From assembly GCF_009192765.1 (NCBI RefSeq), contig NZ_VOHQ01000012.1:32501-96500 (forward strand): a stretch of 64,000 nt of DNA, read 5' to 3'. The stretch comes from Agriterribacter humi (GTDB lineage Bacteria > Bacteroidota > Bacteroidia > Chitinophagales > Chitinophagaceae). Positions 45,014-55,085 of the stretch are shown piece after piece. The translations under genes were made by a program, and so were the position numbers. Each line of letters begins with the position of its first letter. Positions within the stretch are counted from its first letter, which is position 1. Under the pieces are notes generated by a model that worked only from the letters and a program-made list of their open reading frames with translations, was not told the origin of the DNA and searched no databases.

Positions 45014-47815
45014 TTATTTAATGGTATATCCAAAAGAAATGCTGAAAGAAGTTCCATAATTTCTGCTTATAGCTACTACATCCGTGGAACCCAGTTTCAG
45101 ATTTTTATTTTCATCTACATCGTGATAGAAGTAGGCTCTTTTATTGAATATGTCGGATATGTTCAACCGTATATCTCCCTTTCCCTTCAATACTTTTTTG
45201 GCTATTTGAAAATCAAGAAGCGGACGCGGGTTTTCCCATATTTCGGGCACCTGCTCATTTCCCACATATAAAATCCTGCGACCGATCTGGTTAAACAAAA
45301 GTGTTGTACTTATTCCTGCTTTTTCTATATCGTACTGAAGTGAAGCATTGACAACATAAGGAGATTGACCCTGCATGGGCCTGTCAATTTTAACATTGGG
45401 GTCATTGACTTTATTAAAGATGTAGGAAAGATTTGCCTGTAACGTAAAATTTCTCAATGCACTGGCGAAATCCAGCTTCTTTCGAAAATCAAATTCAATT
45501 CCATAACCTGTTGCTTCCTGTGCATTCAAAAAATTAAAAGTATTGGTAGCTACACCGGACTGATTAAAATATAACTCTATAGGATTTTTAAAATACTTAT
45601 AGAACACACCTAAGGTTACCATTTCTCCTGCACGCGGATACAATTCATATCTCAGGTCAACATTGGTTACTTTGGTTCGTTTAAGGGAACTGGAGCCGAT
45701 AACCGCCGCGCCTAATTCAAAATCGTAGAAGGCAAAATTGGTAAGTTCACGAAACTCAGGACGAATAATGGTTTGGGAACCCGATAAACGGATATTTGTT
45801 TTGGAGTTCAGCTCAAAAGTAAAATTAATAGCGGGAAGCAGATCGCTTTGTTTAATATGTGCATGGCGTTCATCATTTTGTTTTACGCTGCCTACCAACT
45901 GGTCAAAATGCTCATACCTTGCGCCCCACACCACTCTTAACCACGAACTGAATTGATTATCAAACTGAAGATACCCGGCATTCAAAATGCTATTGGCCAT
46001 ATACCGGTATTGCTTGCCGATAATTTCATCAAACTTAAATTTTCGCTGATCGCCTGCATCAAAATTTGCTTCATTAAATACATGATCTTCATCCTGCAAA
46101 CGCAATGGAGAAGTTCCGTCTACAAGATATATAGAGAACGGCCTTGAATCAAAAAGCCTGTCTTTTACCTGGAAGAGATAGCCCGCTTTTATGGTTTGGC
46201 TCTGCTCAAAAAGCCTGAACCGCTTTGTTATATCTCCGCCTGCATTATAGATATAGTCGGACAACATAGAATAAAATACGCTACCTGTTTTTTGAGATTT
46301 TGATTCGCCGATCAGTAAATTATAAGGGGCGCCGGGTTCCTGCTTTGATTGATTGTACTGCACGCGACGCTGCTGGGGTATATACCCATCAAGAATATTA
46401 AAACTGCCATACCAGTTAATTTTAGTACCCAGCGATGCGATATTGTGCTCTCCCGTAAGCTGGGTATTAAAGAACGTATTAGAACGAAACGCCAGTTCCC
46501 TGGCACGGATATTTTCCCCCAATACAGGATCCTGCTCATAATCAATGCCGGTTCTTAAGGTAGTATAATCCGAAGCATTTACATTGAGTATGTTTTTAAA
46601 ACTGATTTTATTATTCCTGTTCAGCTTTATTGAAAAGTTCGCCAGCACACCTGCCAATACATCGGTACTGTATTTATGACTATTATAATCAAATAGCAAT
46701 GAACCCTGGTTATTATTAAAACTATAGAACCCATTATCAAAATCCATGTTCCGGCTGGAACGGCTATAGGTTAGTCCAATGATCGCTCCAAAATCTTTTT
46801 TGAAAAGCCTGGTATTAAATCCGCCATTCAGTTGGAAAGATGCATTGATAGGGGCTTTGCCCTTGTGCACAGACCAATTGGTGGCTATGCTTTTGGCCAG
46901 GTCTGTTTTTCCCGCATCAGGTAATTCCTGGAAATTGGTTTTGGTGGGAAAATGACCGGGTAATGCCCTTGTTCCATCGTCAACTCCTAACCAGTCGGTG
47001 GTCCCTCCATTATATGTATAAAAATCTTTGCCGATCGTTTGCGTATTAAACCCGGTACCAACCTGCACAGAAAGAAAATTGGAAGAGGGAATATCTTTAG
47101 TATTTACCTGCACCAGCCCTCCCGCCCATTCACCGGGATATTCGGGAACAAAGGCTTTGTTAATAATGATATTATCAATCATAGATGAAGGGAAAATATC
47201 AAAGGAAAAGGTTTTTCTGTCTGGCTCGGTAGTAGATAATTGTACCCCGTTTAAAAGCGCCGTATTATACCTGTCGCTTAACCCGCGAACAATAAGATAT
47301 TTTCCTTCCTGTATACTGGCTCCGGGAATTCTTTTCAGCACTTCCCCTGTGTTTTTATCGGGCGAGCGTCGAATGCTCTCCGCCGAAATAACAGAAGCAA
47401 CGGTATTTGTATTTTTTTGAAATGCGATAATTGAATTTACCGTTTCTCTCCGGGCGTTGGTTCTGCTGCCAGTAACAACAACCGCTTCCAAATCCTTTGC
47501 TGCCGTCTCTATTATAATATTCAATTCGTTTGCGTTGCCTTCCGCCACTTCTACTTCAGCAATATGCTTCTCTGCATAACCCACTGCAGAAATAATTAAT
47601 CCATATGTTTTGTTGGGCGAAAGATGCAGCGTATAGCGGCCTTCTATATCCGTAATGGTTCCTCCGGGCACTCCGGAAATTTTGACAGATGCGCCCGGAA
47701 CGGGTTCGTTTTTTTCATTTACCACCTTGCCTGCTAACGGTATGGTTTGCGCATGAACAAATAAAAAGGATAGCATGAAAATAAATACGGCACAACTTCT
47801 AAGCATAATTTGCAT
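45014..47815 (-). CDS. TonB-dependent outer-membrane receptor (CarboxypepD_reg type)
   Basis: This 933-residue receptor has a Sec signal (ending FVHAQ). A CarboxypepD_reg domain (~23-110, PLAGKVVNEKNEPVPGASVK) is followed by a plug (~130-250) with VVTGSRTNARRETVNSI and YLIVRGLSDRYNTALLNGVQ. A barrel to the C-terminus ends ISFGYTIK. It differs from SusC: it lacks the VVGYG hallmark and pairs with a beta-helix lipoprotein, not SusD. Import of an unknown ligand across the outer membrane with TonB energy is expected. It is divergent from the DUF47/PiT phosphate-transport genes. Confidence 0.93.
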   Translation of the reverse strand: MQIMLRSCAVFIFMLSFLFVHAQTIPLAGKVVNEKNEPVPGASVKISGVPGGTITDIEGRYTLHLSPNKTYGLIISAVGYAEKHIAEVEVAEGNANELNIIIETAAKDLEAVVVTGSRTNARRETVNSIIAFQKNTNTVASVISAESIRRSPDKNTGEVLKRIPGASIQEGKYLIVRGLSDRYNTALLNGVQLSTTEPDRKTFSFDIFPSSMIDNIIINKAFVPEYPGEWAGGLVQVNTKDIPSSNFLSVQVGTGFNTQTIGKDFYTYNGGTTDWLGVDDGTRALPGHFPTKTNFQELPDAGKTDLAKSIATNWSVHKGKAPINASFQLNGGFNTRLFKKDFGAIIGLTYSRSSRNMDFDNGFYSFNNNQGSLLFDYNSHKYSTDVLAGVLANFSIKLNRNNKISFKNILNVNASDYTTLRTGIDYEQDPVLGENIRARELAFRSNTFFNTQLTGEHNIASLGTKINWYGSFNILDGYIPQQRRVQYNQSKQEPGAPYNLLIGESKSQKTGSVFYSMLSDYIYNAGGDITKRFRLFEQSQTIKAGYLFQVKDRLFDSRPFSIYLVDGTSPLRLQDEDHVFNEANFDAGDQRKFKFDEIIGKQYRYMANSILNAGYLQFDNQFSSWLRVVWGARYEHFDQLVGSVKQNDERHAHIKQSDLLPAINFTFELNSKTNIRLSGSQTIIRPEFRELTNFAFYDFELGAAVIGSSSLKRTKVTNVDLRYELYPRAGEMVTLGVFYKYFKNPIELYFNQSGVATNTFNFLNAQEATGYGIEFDFRKKLDFASALRNFTLQANLSYIFNKVNDPNVKIDRPMQGQSPYVVNASLQYDIEKAGISTTLLFNQIGRRILYVGNEQVPEIWENPRPLLDFQIAKKVLKGKGDIRLNISDIFNKRAYFYHDVDENKNLKLGSTDVVAISRNYGTSFSISFGYTIK

Positions 47816-48016
47816 ACCTGAATTTTCGGCAAAGAAATGCTTCCGGTGTTAACCCATAATTACGGCAACGTTAACAATATATAGCCCAGGTATTACCATA
47901 ATGTTAATGAGGTGCATAAAATGTGGAACAAAAACAGGCATGTTAAGAAATTATTAACTCTCGAAATCAGGGGTGGGCAGAAAATGATACCTTTACTTTT
48001 GCCCAAAGTTTCTGTT

Positions 48017-48661
48017 ATGATCAATTCTATAATGAAGATCTTTTTACCTAAGGACCGGGTTTTTTACCAACTCTTTGAAGAAGTTGCCGTTAAAGTACTG
48101 GAAATGGCAAGGAAATTAAAAGAAGTGGTGCACGAACCGGATTACGATAAAAGGTCAGCGATAGCTTCCCAGATTGAAGAACTTGAACATGTAAATGATG
48201 ACCTTACCCATAAGATATTTACGGAATTAGGCAGAAATTTCATCACCCCTTTCGACCGGGAGGATATCCATTATCTCGCTTCTGCCTTAGATGATATAGC
48301 TGATTATATTTTTGCTTCATCCAAAAAAATTAAATTTTACCGCGTTAATCCCAATGACCAGGGCATGCAAAAATTCGCGGAACTGATTGTTCAGGCATGC
48401 GAACATATTAAAACGGCGGTGCATGAATTACGCGACATGAAAAACCTTCGCCAGATAACAGAATCGCTGGTAAAAATAAACAGCATCGAAAACCAGGCAG
48501 ATGATATATTTGATATGAGCATTGAGCGCTTATTTGCTACCGAGCCGGATGCTAAAGAAGTAATAAAGAAAAGAGAGATTTACCAGGCCATGGAAATAGC
48601 AACAGACAAATGTGAAGATGCCGCCAATGTAATCGAATCTATTATAGTTAAATATGCATAA
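48017..48661 (+). CDS. DUF47 family (PhoU-like) phosphate-transport regulator
   Basis: A 214-residue all-helical protein with the DUF47/PhoU-like pattern: FITPFDREDIHYLASALDDI, EIYQAMEIATDKCEDAANVI and repeated Glu/Asp metal-site positions. Proteins of this family lie next to PiT transporters and modulate phosphate import. ATG 48017 (MINSIMKIFLPKD) gives the normal family length; in-frame starts further upstream (GTG 47912, ATG 47921) add residues without homology-like features. It is 58 bp upstream of pitA. Confidence 0.9.
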   Translation: MINSIMKIFLPKDRVFYQLFEEVAVKVLEMARKLKEVVHEPDYDKRSAIASQIEELEHVNDDLTHKIFTELGRNFITPFDREDIHYLASALDDIADYIFASSKKIKFYRVNPNDQGMQKFAELIVQACEHIKTAVHELRDMKNLRQITESLVKINSIENQADDIFDMSIERLFATEPDAKEVIKKREIYQAMEIATDKCEDAANVIESIIVKYA

Positions 48662-48719
48662 TGTTTGAGAATTTGAAACTTTCAGATCTCCTCATTACCA
48701 GATTTTCAAACCAGGATGT

Positions 48720-49913
48720 ATGACCTTATTAGTTGTAATTATCATTCTAGCTTTGCTTTTTGATTATATTAACGGGTTTCATGACGCCGCCAACTCAATA
48801 GCCACTATTGTTTCCACTAAAGTGCTCACTCCTTTCCAGGCAGTGCTTTGGGCAGCTTTGTTCAACTTTGTAGCATTCTTTATTTTTAAAGATCATGGCG
48901 TAGCAAATACCATAGCCAAAACCGTAAAGGAAAGCTATATTACGCTCCAGGTGGTACTGGCAGGTTTGTCGGCCGCCATTATATGGAATCTCATTACCTG
49001 GTGGTTTGGGATACCTTCCTCTTCTTCACATACGTTAATTGGCGGATTTACAGGCGCGGCTATTGCCCATGCAGGCTTTTATGCTGTAAATGCCGCCCCG
49101 GTTTTGCAGATTGTAGCATTTATTTTTTTAGCGCCGCTTGTAGGAATGATTATGGCGTTTATCATTTCACTATGGTTTATTCATTCTTTCCAAAAAAGTA
49201 TTTGGCCTAAGTTGTTTTCTATAGCCATTATAGTGATTACGATAGTAACGCTTTCCCAAATCATGGAATTCGATCCGGCTAAATTAAAATCACACTACGA
49301 TGGTTATATCATGAAGGTGATTTTTCATTCACACAACTTTAAGCTGGTGCTACTCGCCTGTATCATATTCATAATGTGCATATTTACGCTTTACCTGAGT
49401 AAGTTAAACGCTCACCGGTCTACTGTGTGGTTTAAACGACTGCAATTGGTTTCTTCTGCTGCGTTTAGTATAGGTCATGGTGGCAATGATGCACAAAAAG
49501 TAATGGGTATTATTACTGTTGCTCTCATTTCGCATGGCAGTATCCAATCTTTTGATGAAATGCCGTTCTGGGTTCCTATAGCCTGCTATACAGCAATAGC
49601 ATTGGGTACATTAAGCGGGGGATGGAAAATAGTAAAAACCATGGGCAGCCGTATTACCAAGGTAACACCCTTTGAAGGTGTTGCCGCTGAAACAGCAGGC
49701 GCCATTACGCTTTTTGTTACCGAGCACCTTAAAATACCGGTAAGCACCACCCATACCATTGCAGGGGCTATAATGGGTGTGGGAGCCACTAAGCGGCTAT
49801 CGGCCGTACGCTGGGGCGTTACCGTTAACCTGCTTTGGGCATGGATCATAACCATACCTATAAGTGCGCTCATGGCAGCCATCATATACTGGCTCTCGCA
49901 TTTCTTTTTTTGA
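48720..49913 (+). CDS. inorganic phosphate transporter, PiT family
   Basis: This 397-residue membrane protein has about ten hydrophobic helices. It carries both PiT signature halves: [16 protein letters not shown] with [23 protein letters not shown] (N-terminal), and [16 protein letters not shown] with [20 protein letters not shown] (C-terminal). The conserved Asn/Asp pairs are intact. It imports phosphate driven by protons or sodium. It is the second gene of the DUF47-PiT pair. Hairpins follow at 49934-49974. Confidence 0.95.
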   Translation: MTLLVVIIILALLFDYINGFHDAANSIATIVSTKVLTPFQAVLWAALFNFVAFFIFKDHGVANTIAKTVKESYITLQVVLAGLSAAIIWNLITWWFGIPSSSSHTLIGGFTGAAIAHAGFYAVNAAPVLQIVAFIFLAPLVGMIMAFIISLWFIHSFQKSIWPKLFSIAIIVITIVTLSQIMEFDPAKLKSHYDGYIMKVIFHSHNFKLVLLACIIFIMCIFTLYLSKLNAHRSTVWFKRLQLVSSAAFSIGHGGNDAQKVMGIITVALISHGSIQSFDEMPFWVPIACYTAIALGTLSGGWKIVKTMGSRITKVTPFEGVAAETAGAITLFVTEHLKIPVSTTHTIAGAIMGVGATKRLSAVRWGVTVNLLWAWIITIPISALMAAIIYWLSHFFF

Positions 49914-49933
49914 TTTTTAATCTGCTATACTTT

Positions 49934-49974
49934 AACCCGAAGTGGGTAACTTCGCCCGGGGTAAAAACCGGGTT
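49934..49974 (+). terminator. paired hairpins after the PiT gene
   Basis: CGAAGT-GGGTA-ACTTCG (49938-49954) is followed by CCCGG/CCGGG (49955-49959, 49968-49972), and outer AACCCG/CGGGTT can also pair. The T run is short, so termination strength is uncertain. The remaining 140 bp before rmlA shows nothing else. Confidence 0.4.
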
Positions 49975-50110
49975 ATCACAGCCTTTAATTTTCGTATTCT
50001 GTTCAGGTGAAGCATGGCTGCACAGAATTTTTAGAAAAAGACGAAAAAGCGCTGTCCGGTGGCGTTTGAGGTACAATATGTTATTCTATAAACAGATCAT
50101 TATTTTTCAA

Positions 50111-50971
50111 ATGAAAGGAATTATTTTGGCGGGTGGATCGGGCACAAGATTGCATCCAATTACTTATGCGATCAGCAAGCAAATTATGCCGGTTTACGAC
50201 AAACCCATGATCTATTACCCCTTATCAACCCTTATGCTGGCAGGCATCAGGGAAGTGCTCATCATTTCTACACCACATGATCTGCCCAACTTTAAAAAAT
50301 TATTTGGAGACGGCAGCCATTTAGGACTGCAGTTCTCCTATGCCGAACAGGCAATACCCAACGGGCTTGCCCAGGCATTTGTAATAGGGGAAACATTTAT
50401 AGGCAAAGAAAAAGTGGCGCTTGTATTGGGTGATAATATCTTTTATGGAAGCGGCTTGGGCCGCACCTTAAGCAATAATATTGATCCCGATGGCGGAATA
50501 GTATATGCTTACCAGGTAAGCGATCCGGAACGATATGGAGTGGTAGATTTTGATGAAACGATGAAGGCGCTTTCTATCGAAGAAAAACCGGTAAAGCCTA
50601 AAAGCAATTATGCAGTGCCGGGGTTGTATTTCTACGACAACGAAGTAATAAATATTGCTAAAAGTTTAAAGCCTTCCCCACGAGGAGAATATGAAATTAC
50701 AGATGTGAACAAGGAATATCTGCGCAGGGGCAACCTAAAAGTATCGGTATTAGACAGGGGAACTGCATGGTTGGATACAGGAACATTCGATTCACTGATG
50801 CAGGCTTCCTTATTTGTACAGGTAATTGAACAGAGGCAGGGCATAAAAATTGCCTGCATAGAAGAAATTGCATATATAAAGGGGTTTATAAATAAGGAAC
50901 AATTATTGAAAATAGCGGAACCCCTGATGAAAAGTGGTTATGGCGAATATCTTCTGAACTTAGTATCTTGA
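50111..50971 (+). CDS. rmlA: glucose-1-phosphate thymidylyltransferase
   Basis: A 286-residue nucleotidyltransferase. The N-terminal nucleotide loop is [20 protein letters not shown], with the [19 protein letters not shown] sugar-site segment and the [10 protein letters not shown] metal-site motif. It makes dTDP-glucose from glucose-1-phosphate and dTTP for surface polysaccharide sugars. ATG 50111 gives the family length; the frame extends into the PiT gene but that part is not homologous. It is followed by galE after 19 bp. No rmlB, rmlC or rmlD is adjacent. Confidence 0.95.
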   Translation: MKGIILAGGSGTRLHPITYAISKQIMPVYDKPMIYYPLSTLMLAGIREVLIISTPHDLPNFKKLFGDGSHLGLQFSYAEQAIPNGLAQAFVIGETFIGKEKVALVLGDNIFYGSGLGRTLSNNIDPDGGIVYAYQVSDPERYGVVDFDETMKALSIEEKPVKPKSNYAVPGLYFYDNEVINIAKSLKPSPRGEYEITDVNKEYLRRGNLKVSVLDRGTAWLDTGTFDSLMQASLFVQVIEQRQGIKIACIEEIAYIKGFINKEQLLKIAEPLMKSGYGEYLLNLVS

Positions 50972-50990
50972 ATTAAATTTTATAACAGCT

Positions 50991-52046
50991 ATGAAAAAAA
51001 TTCTGGTAACAGGTGGTTGTGGCTATATAGGATCGCACACTATTGTTGACCTGGTTGAAAACGGGTTCGACATCATTTCCGTTGATAATAATTCGCGATC
51101 CTCTGAGCGTTTGCTGGAAGGCATCGAAAAGATAACCGGCAAAAAAGTAAAAAACTACAAGGTAGACCTTTGCGACTTTAATGATACCAATGCCATTTTT
51201 GAAGAAAATGAGGATATAGCCGGTATCATTCACTTTGCCGCGTATAAAGCTGTAGGGGAATCGGTGGAAAAACCCTTGCTTTATTTTGAAAACAACCTCG
51301 TTTCACTGATCAACCTTTTGAAATGCGTTGAATTTTTCAAAATCCCTTATTTCGTTTTTTCTTCGTCCTGCACGGTGTATGGGAATCCCGATCATATACC
51401 GGTAACAGAAACCACACCTACCAAAGCTGCAGAATCACCGTATGGGTATACCAAGCAAATGGGGGAACAAATCATTGGCGAATTTTCGCACGTCAATGAC
51501 ACTGCATGTGTTTTATTGCGCTATTTCAATCCCGCAGGCGCCCACCCATCCGCGCTCATAGGAGAGTTACCTATTGATAAACCGCAGAATCTTGTTCCCG
51601 TTATTACGCAATCCGCCATTGGCAAATTACCCGGCATTACGGTATTTGGCAATAATTACCCTACACGCGATGGATCTTGCGTAAGAGATTTTATACATGT
51701 AAGCGACCTGGCCCATGCCCATACGCTGGCGCTCCAGTATTTGATAGATAAGAAAAACAAAAGCAATCCTGAAATATTTAACCTTGGCACAGGTTCGGGT
51801 ATTACCGTACTGGAAACGATTCAGGCATTTGAAAAAGTAACGGGTATTCCTTTGAATTATACCATTGGCGCTAACCGTCCGGGCGATGTGGTTGCTATTT
51901 ATGCCAATAATGATAAAGCCAGACAACAACTGGGCTGGCAACCCGAATTTAACCTGGAAGACATTTTGGGAACCGCCTGGAAATGGGAACAAAAGCTTAA
52001 AGAGGATGAAAAATTGTTTACAGGAAAAAATATCCAGTTAAATTAA
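50991..52046 (+). CDS. galE: UDP-glucose 4-epimerase
   Basis: A 351-residue SDR-extended enzyme. The NAD-binding motif is VTGGCGYIGSHT (7-18), with SSSCTVYG and the catalytic YGYTKQMGE (Tyr-x3-Lys) near residue 150. A galE-type C-terminal sugar domain follows with GTGSGITVLETI. It interconverts UDP-glucose and UDP-galactose. It lies in one transcription direction with rmlA and the transketolase subunit. Confidence 0.95.
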   Translation: MKKILVTGGCGYIGSHTIVDLVENGFDIISVDNNSRSSERLLEGIEKITGKKVKNYKVDLCDFNDTNAIFEENEDIAGIIHFAAYKAVGESVEKPLLYFENNLVSLINLLKCVEFFKIPYFVFSSSCTVYGNPDHIPVTETTPTKAAESPYGYTKQMGEQIIGEFSHVNDTACVLLRYFNPAGAHPSALIGELPIDKPQNLVPVITQSAIGKLPGITVFGNNYPTRDGSCVRDFIHVSDLAHAHTLALQYLIDKKNKSNPEIFNLGTGSGITVLETIQAFEKVTGIPLNYTIGANRPGDVVAIYANNDKARQQLGWQPEFNLEDILGTAWKWEQKLKEDEKLFTGKNIQLN

Positions 52047-52083
52047 TCCATTATTTTGCGGCATAAAATATACGAATAAAATC

Positions 52084-53040
52084 ATGTTAAAAGACATACA
52101 GGTAACCGGGCAAAAAGATACAAGAAGCGGATTTGGAGATGGCATTTATGAATTAGGCAAAAAAAATCCAAATGTGGTGGCACTTACTGCCGACCTCGCA
52201 GGCTCATTAAAATTGAATGCATTTATTAAAGATTTTCCCGATCGTTTTATACAATGTGGCATAGCAGAAGCCAATATGATAGGCATAGCTGCCGGATTAA
52301 CCATTGGCGGTAAAATTCCCTTTACTACTACTTTTGCCAATTTTTCCACAGGCAGGGTGTACGACCAGATCCGCCAGTCGGTGGCCTATTCCGGAAAGAA
52401 TGTAAAAATATGCGCTTCACATGCCGGGTTAACCCTGGGAGAAGATGGCGCCACACACCAGATATTAGAAGATATAGGCATGATGAAAATGGTGCCGGGT
52501 ATGACTGTTATCGTGCCTTGCGATTATAATCAAACCAAAGCTGCCACACTTGCCATAGCAGATTATGTGGGTCCTGTATATCTCCGCTTTGGCAGACCCG
52601 TATGGCCGATATTTACGAAAGCTGATGAAAAGTTTGAGATCGGTAAAGCTCAGTATTTCTCACAGGGCAGTGATGTTGCCATTTTTGCCTGCGGCCACAT
52701 GGTATGGAAGGCTATTGAAGCAGGAATATTACTGGAAGAAAAAGGAATAAGTACCGAAGTTGTGAATATACACACCATAAAACCTTTAGATGAAGAAGCT
52801 GTATTAACCACCCTACGCAAAACAAAATGTGCAGTAACGGCAGAAGAACATAATATTATTGGCGGATTGGGTGATGCGATAGGACAGGTGGCCGCCGGAC
52901 ATTTCCCCGTTCCTATTGAATATGTGGGTACCAAAGATACATTTGGCGAAAGTGGCAAGCCCCTTGAGCTATTAAAAAAATACGGGCTTGATACTCCTGA
53001 TATTGTTGCCGCGGCGGAAAAAGTGCTGAAGCGGAAATAA
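52084..53040 (+). CDS. transketolase, C-terminal subunit
   Basis: A 318-residue protein equal to the pyrimidine-binding and C-terminal domains of transketolase. It contains CGIAEANMIGIAAGLTIGGK, ASHAGLTLGEDGATHQ and the C-terminal EEHNIIGGLGDAI. In split transketolases the thiamine-diphosphate N-terminal half is a separate gene, usually directly upstream. Here galE occupies that place, so the partner subunit must be encoded elsewhere. It is not a truncation: it begins with its own ATG and a clean N-terminus. Confidence 0.93.
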   Translation: MLKDIQVTGQKDTRSGFGDGIYELGKKNPNVVALTADLAGSLKLNAFIKDFPDRFIQCGIAEANMIGIAAGLTIGGKIPFTTTFANFSTGRVYDQIRQSVAYSGKNVKICASHAGLTLGEDGATHQILEDIGMMKMVPGMTVIVPCDYNQTKAATLAIADYVGPVYLRFGRPVWPIFTKADEKFEIGKAQYFSQGSDVAIFACGHMVWKAIEAGILLEEKGISTEVVNIHTIKPLDEEAVLTTLRKTKCAVTAEEHNIIGGLGDAIGQVAAGHFPVPIEYVGTKDTFGESGKPLELLKKYGLDTPDIVAAAEKVLKRK

Positions 53041-53063
53041 GGCATTTAAAATTTAACCCAGGT

Positions 53064-53615
53064 ATGGCAATTAATCGTGCTGATGATATTTTGTTACTGC
53101 AGGAATTCCGCATACCCGCTACCAGGGAGAAAGCTTTTACCAGTATTATAAAAAAGTACCAGGAAAAACTGTACTGGCATATACGCCGTATGGTCATTCA
53201 CCACGAAGATGCCAATGACGTTTTACAAAATGTGTTCATTAAAGTATGGAACGGGCTCGATAACTTCCGCGAAGATGCGCAACTCTATACCTGGCTGTAC
53301 CGGATTGCTACCAACGAATCGCTGACTTACCTCGAACAGCAAAAGAAGAAATCTTCAGTATCTATTGACAATGAAGGCAGTATAGCCAGCCAACTGAAAG
53401 CCGACAAGGATTTTGATGCAAACAAAATAGAATGGAAATTGCAATTGGCCATCCAGGAACTACCTGAAAAACAGCGCCTCGTATTTAACCTGCGTTATTA
53501 CGATGAGATGCCCTACGAAGAAATGAGCAGGGTACTTGATACCTCGGAAGGTGCATTAAAAGCCAGCTATCATCACGCAGTGAAAAAGATAGAAGACTTT
53601 ATTTTAAATCATTAA
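53064..53615 (+). CDS. ECF-type RNA polymerase sigma factor
   Basis: A 183-residue protein with sigma region 2 (HEDANDVLQNVFIKVWNGLD, then LYTWLYRIATNESL) and region 4 (LPEKQRLVFNLRYYDEMPYEEMS). There is no region 1 or 3, as for ECF sigma factors. It starts 24 bp after the transketolase stop and is followed after 32 bp by a membrane protein that is probably its anti-sigma factor. It may control the small stress genes of this cluster. Confidence 0.95.
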   Translation: MAINRADDILLLQEFRIPATREKAFTSIIKKYQEKLYWHIRRMVIHHEDANDVLQNVFIKVWNGLDNFREDAQLYTWLYRIATNESLTYLEQQKKKSSVSIDNEGSIASQLKADKDFDANKIEWKLQLAIQELPEKQRLVFNLRYYDEMPYEEMSRVLDTSEGALKASYHHAVKKIEDFILNH

Positions 53616-53647
53616 ACCTTCCACATATAACGTAGTCTTAACATTTA

Positions 53648-54355
53648 ATGAAACGTAATTCGGACATAGAGAAAGAATTAAAAGAGATCAGCCCGGTCCT
53701 ATCTGAAATTAAAAACAATACCGTTTTTAAAGTGCCGCCTGGATATTTTGAAGCTTTACCCGAAAAACTATTAAGGCTGGCAAAAGAAAATAAAGTGGAC
53801 AATGGTTTGTCGCCAGATGAGGAAATTCAAGCATTATCACCTCTTATTGCATCATTAAAAAATAAACCGGCATTCAATATTCCTGCTGGTTATTTCGATA
53901 CACTTCCTCAAAGCATTACAGAAAAACTGGATGAAACAAAAAAAGAAGCCCCCGTTTTTCAAATTAATACCCGCTTTAAAAGCAGGAACCGGGGATGGTG
54001 GAAATATGCTGCAGCCGCCGCCATAACCGGGGTTATTGCAGTAAGCACATTGTTTTTTTGGAATAATACACAGGATAATAATAGCAGCCATACCCTGTCA
54101 TCTACCGGAAATGATAAACAACAGCCTGTGTTAATACAGCTACCCGAGGTTTCCGATATTGACCTGGCAGGCTATCTTTCAGCCGTACCCGAAACACCGG
54201 AATGGGTTTCAGAAAACGATGCTGATACGGAATTTGTAGATATTGTTTTTTTAAAGATGGATGATTCAAACCTGGGAAATATGCTTATGGATATACCCTA
54301 CGAAGCGCTCCGCAATTATGAGGAAGATATTTCTGGTAGAGAGGTATCTTTCTAA
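53648..54355 (+). CDS. probable anti-sigma factor with duplicated N-terminal motif and one TM helix
   Basis: A 235-residue protein. The cytoplasmic part contains two copies of a motif: SPVLSEIKNNTVFKVPPGYF (residues ~15-34) and SPLIASLKNKPAFNIPAGYF (~65-84), each continuing to LP. One helix (WWKYAAAAAITGVIAVSTLFFW) follows, then a periplasmic acidic domain. Position directly after an ECF sigma gene and a single-pass topology suggest it binds the sigma factor. The zinc-type ZAS motif is not visible. Sequence identity to a known anti-sigma family is not established. Confidence 0.7.
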   Translation: MKRNSDIEKELKEISPVLSEIKNNTVFKVPPGYFEALPEKLLRLAKENKVDNGLSPDEEIQALSPLIASLKNKPAFNIPAGYFDTLPQSITEKLDETKKEAPVFQINTRFKSRNRGWWKYAAAAAITGVIAVSTLFFWNNTQDNNSSHTLSSTGNDKQQPVLIQLPEVSDIDLAGYLSAVPETPEWVSENDADTEFVDIVFLKMDDSNLGNMLMDIPYEALRNYEEDISGREVSF

Positions 54356-54488
54356 AAAGAGGCAGTATTTTTAGCTAACAGCTTTTTAAATTTTCAATAT
54401 TATACCATAACATATAGATATTATTACTATAACTAACGGTTTTCTTAAAACTTTTCTATTAAAATAAAAAAATTAAATATTTTTTTCC

Positions 54489-54914
54489 GTGAAAAAAATT
54501 TTTTTACTTTTTGGATTTATTACATTTGCAACCTTGCTAACGAACGGACAAGAAGTTGCAGACTCCGGAAACGGCAGAGAGAAAATAAAAATGCTTGAAA
54601 TTGGGTATCTCACCAGGGAATTGCAACTCTCTTCAAATGAAGCCGAAAAATTTTGGCCGCTGTTTAATAAATACCGAAAAGAATTAAGGGCTGTTATAAA
54701 GGATAAGAATATTAATGATGCCCTTGAGAAACAACAAAAAGCCCTGGATATAAGGAAAAAATACAGGAAGGATTTTCGCAGTATTTTGGATGAAGAAAGG
54801 GGGCGAAAAGTATATGAGGCGGAAGACAGATTTAAGACTATGGTGCGCAGGGAAATGCAGCAAAGAATAAAAGCTAGGCAGAACGGCGGATCACAACCCG
54901 GCAAGCACAAATGA
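54489..54914 (+). CDS. Spy/CpxP-like periplasmic helical protein
   Basis: A 141-residue protein with a Sec signal (ending LLTNGQ). A mature chain of charged helices follows, including LTRELQLSSNEAEKFWPLFNKY, like the LTxxQ/Spy family of periplasmic chaperone-type stress proteins. The start is a GTG at 54489. The C-terminus is basic (RIKARQNGGSQPGKHK). It is the third gene of the sigma/anti-sigma cluster, after a 133-bp AT-rich gap that may hold its own promoter. A role in envelope stress is inferred. Confidence 0.75.
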   Translation: MKKIFLLFGFITFATLLTNGQEVADSGNGREKIKMLEIGYLTRELQLSSNEAEKFWPLFNKYRKELRAVIKDKNINDALEKQQKALDIRKKYRKDFRSILDEERGRKVYEAEDRFKTMVRREMQQRIKARQNGGSQPGKHK

Positions 54915-55085
54915 TTTTTTAAATACCGAATAATTACCTAATTTTAACTTGGTGTTTTTCATAGGTTAGCAACGGCTGGCTCTTTCTAGGGCTGGCCTTA
55001 TTTTTTTAAGGGAGTGATTGTGTGGCAAAGGAACACGTGTATCTTTTTACAGGCGAATAATAATCCGGGAAACAGAAATAACGTT

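Noticed and set aside
44385-45059. 224-codon plus-strand open frame opposite the beta-helix lipoprotein
   Set aside because: Ser/Pro-rich shadow of a repetitive gene; no domain.
54966-55010. possible terminator after the Spy-like gene (repeated GGCTGGC near a T run)
   Set aside because: The two copies are direct repeats, not complementary arms, so no stable stem forms.
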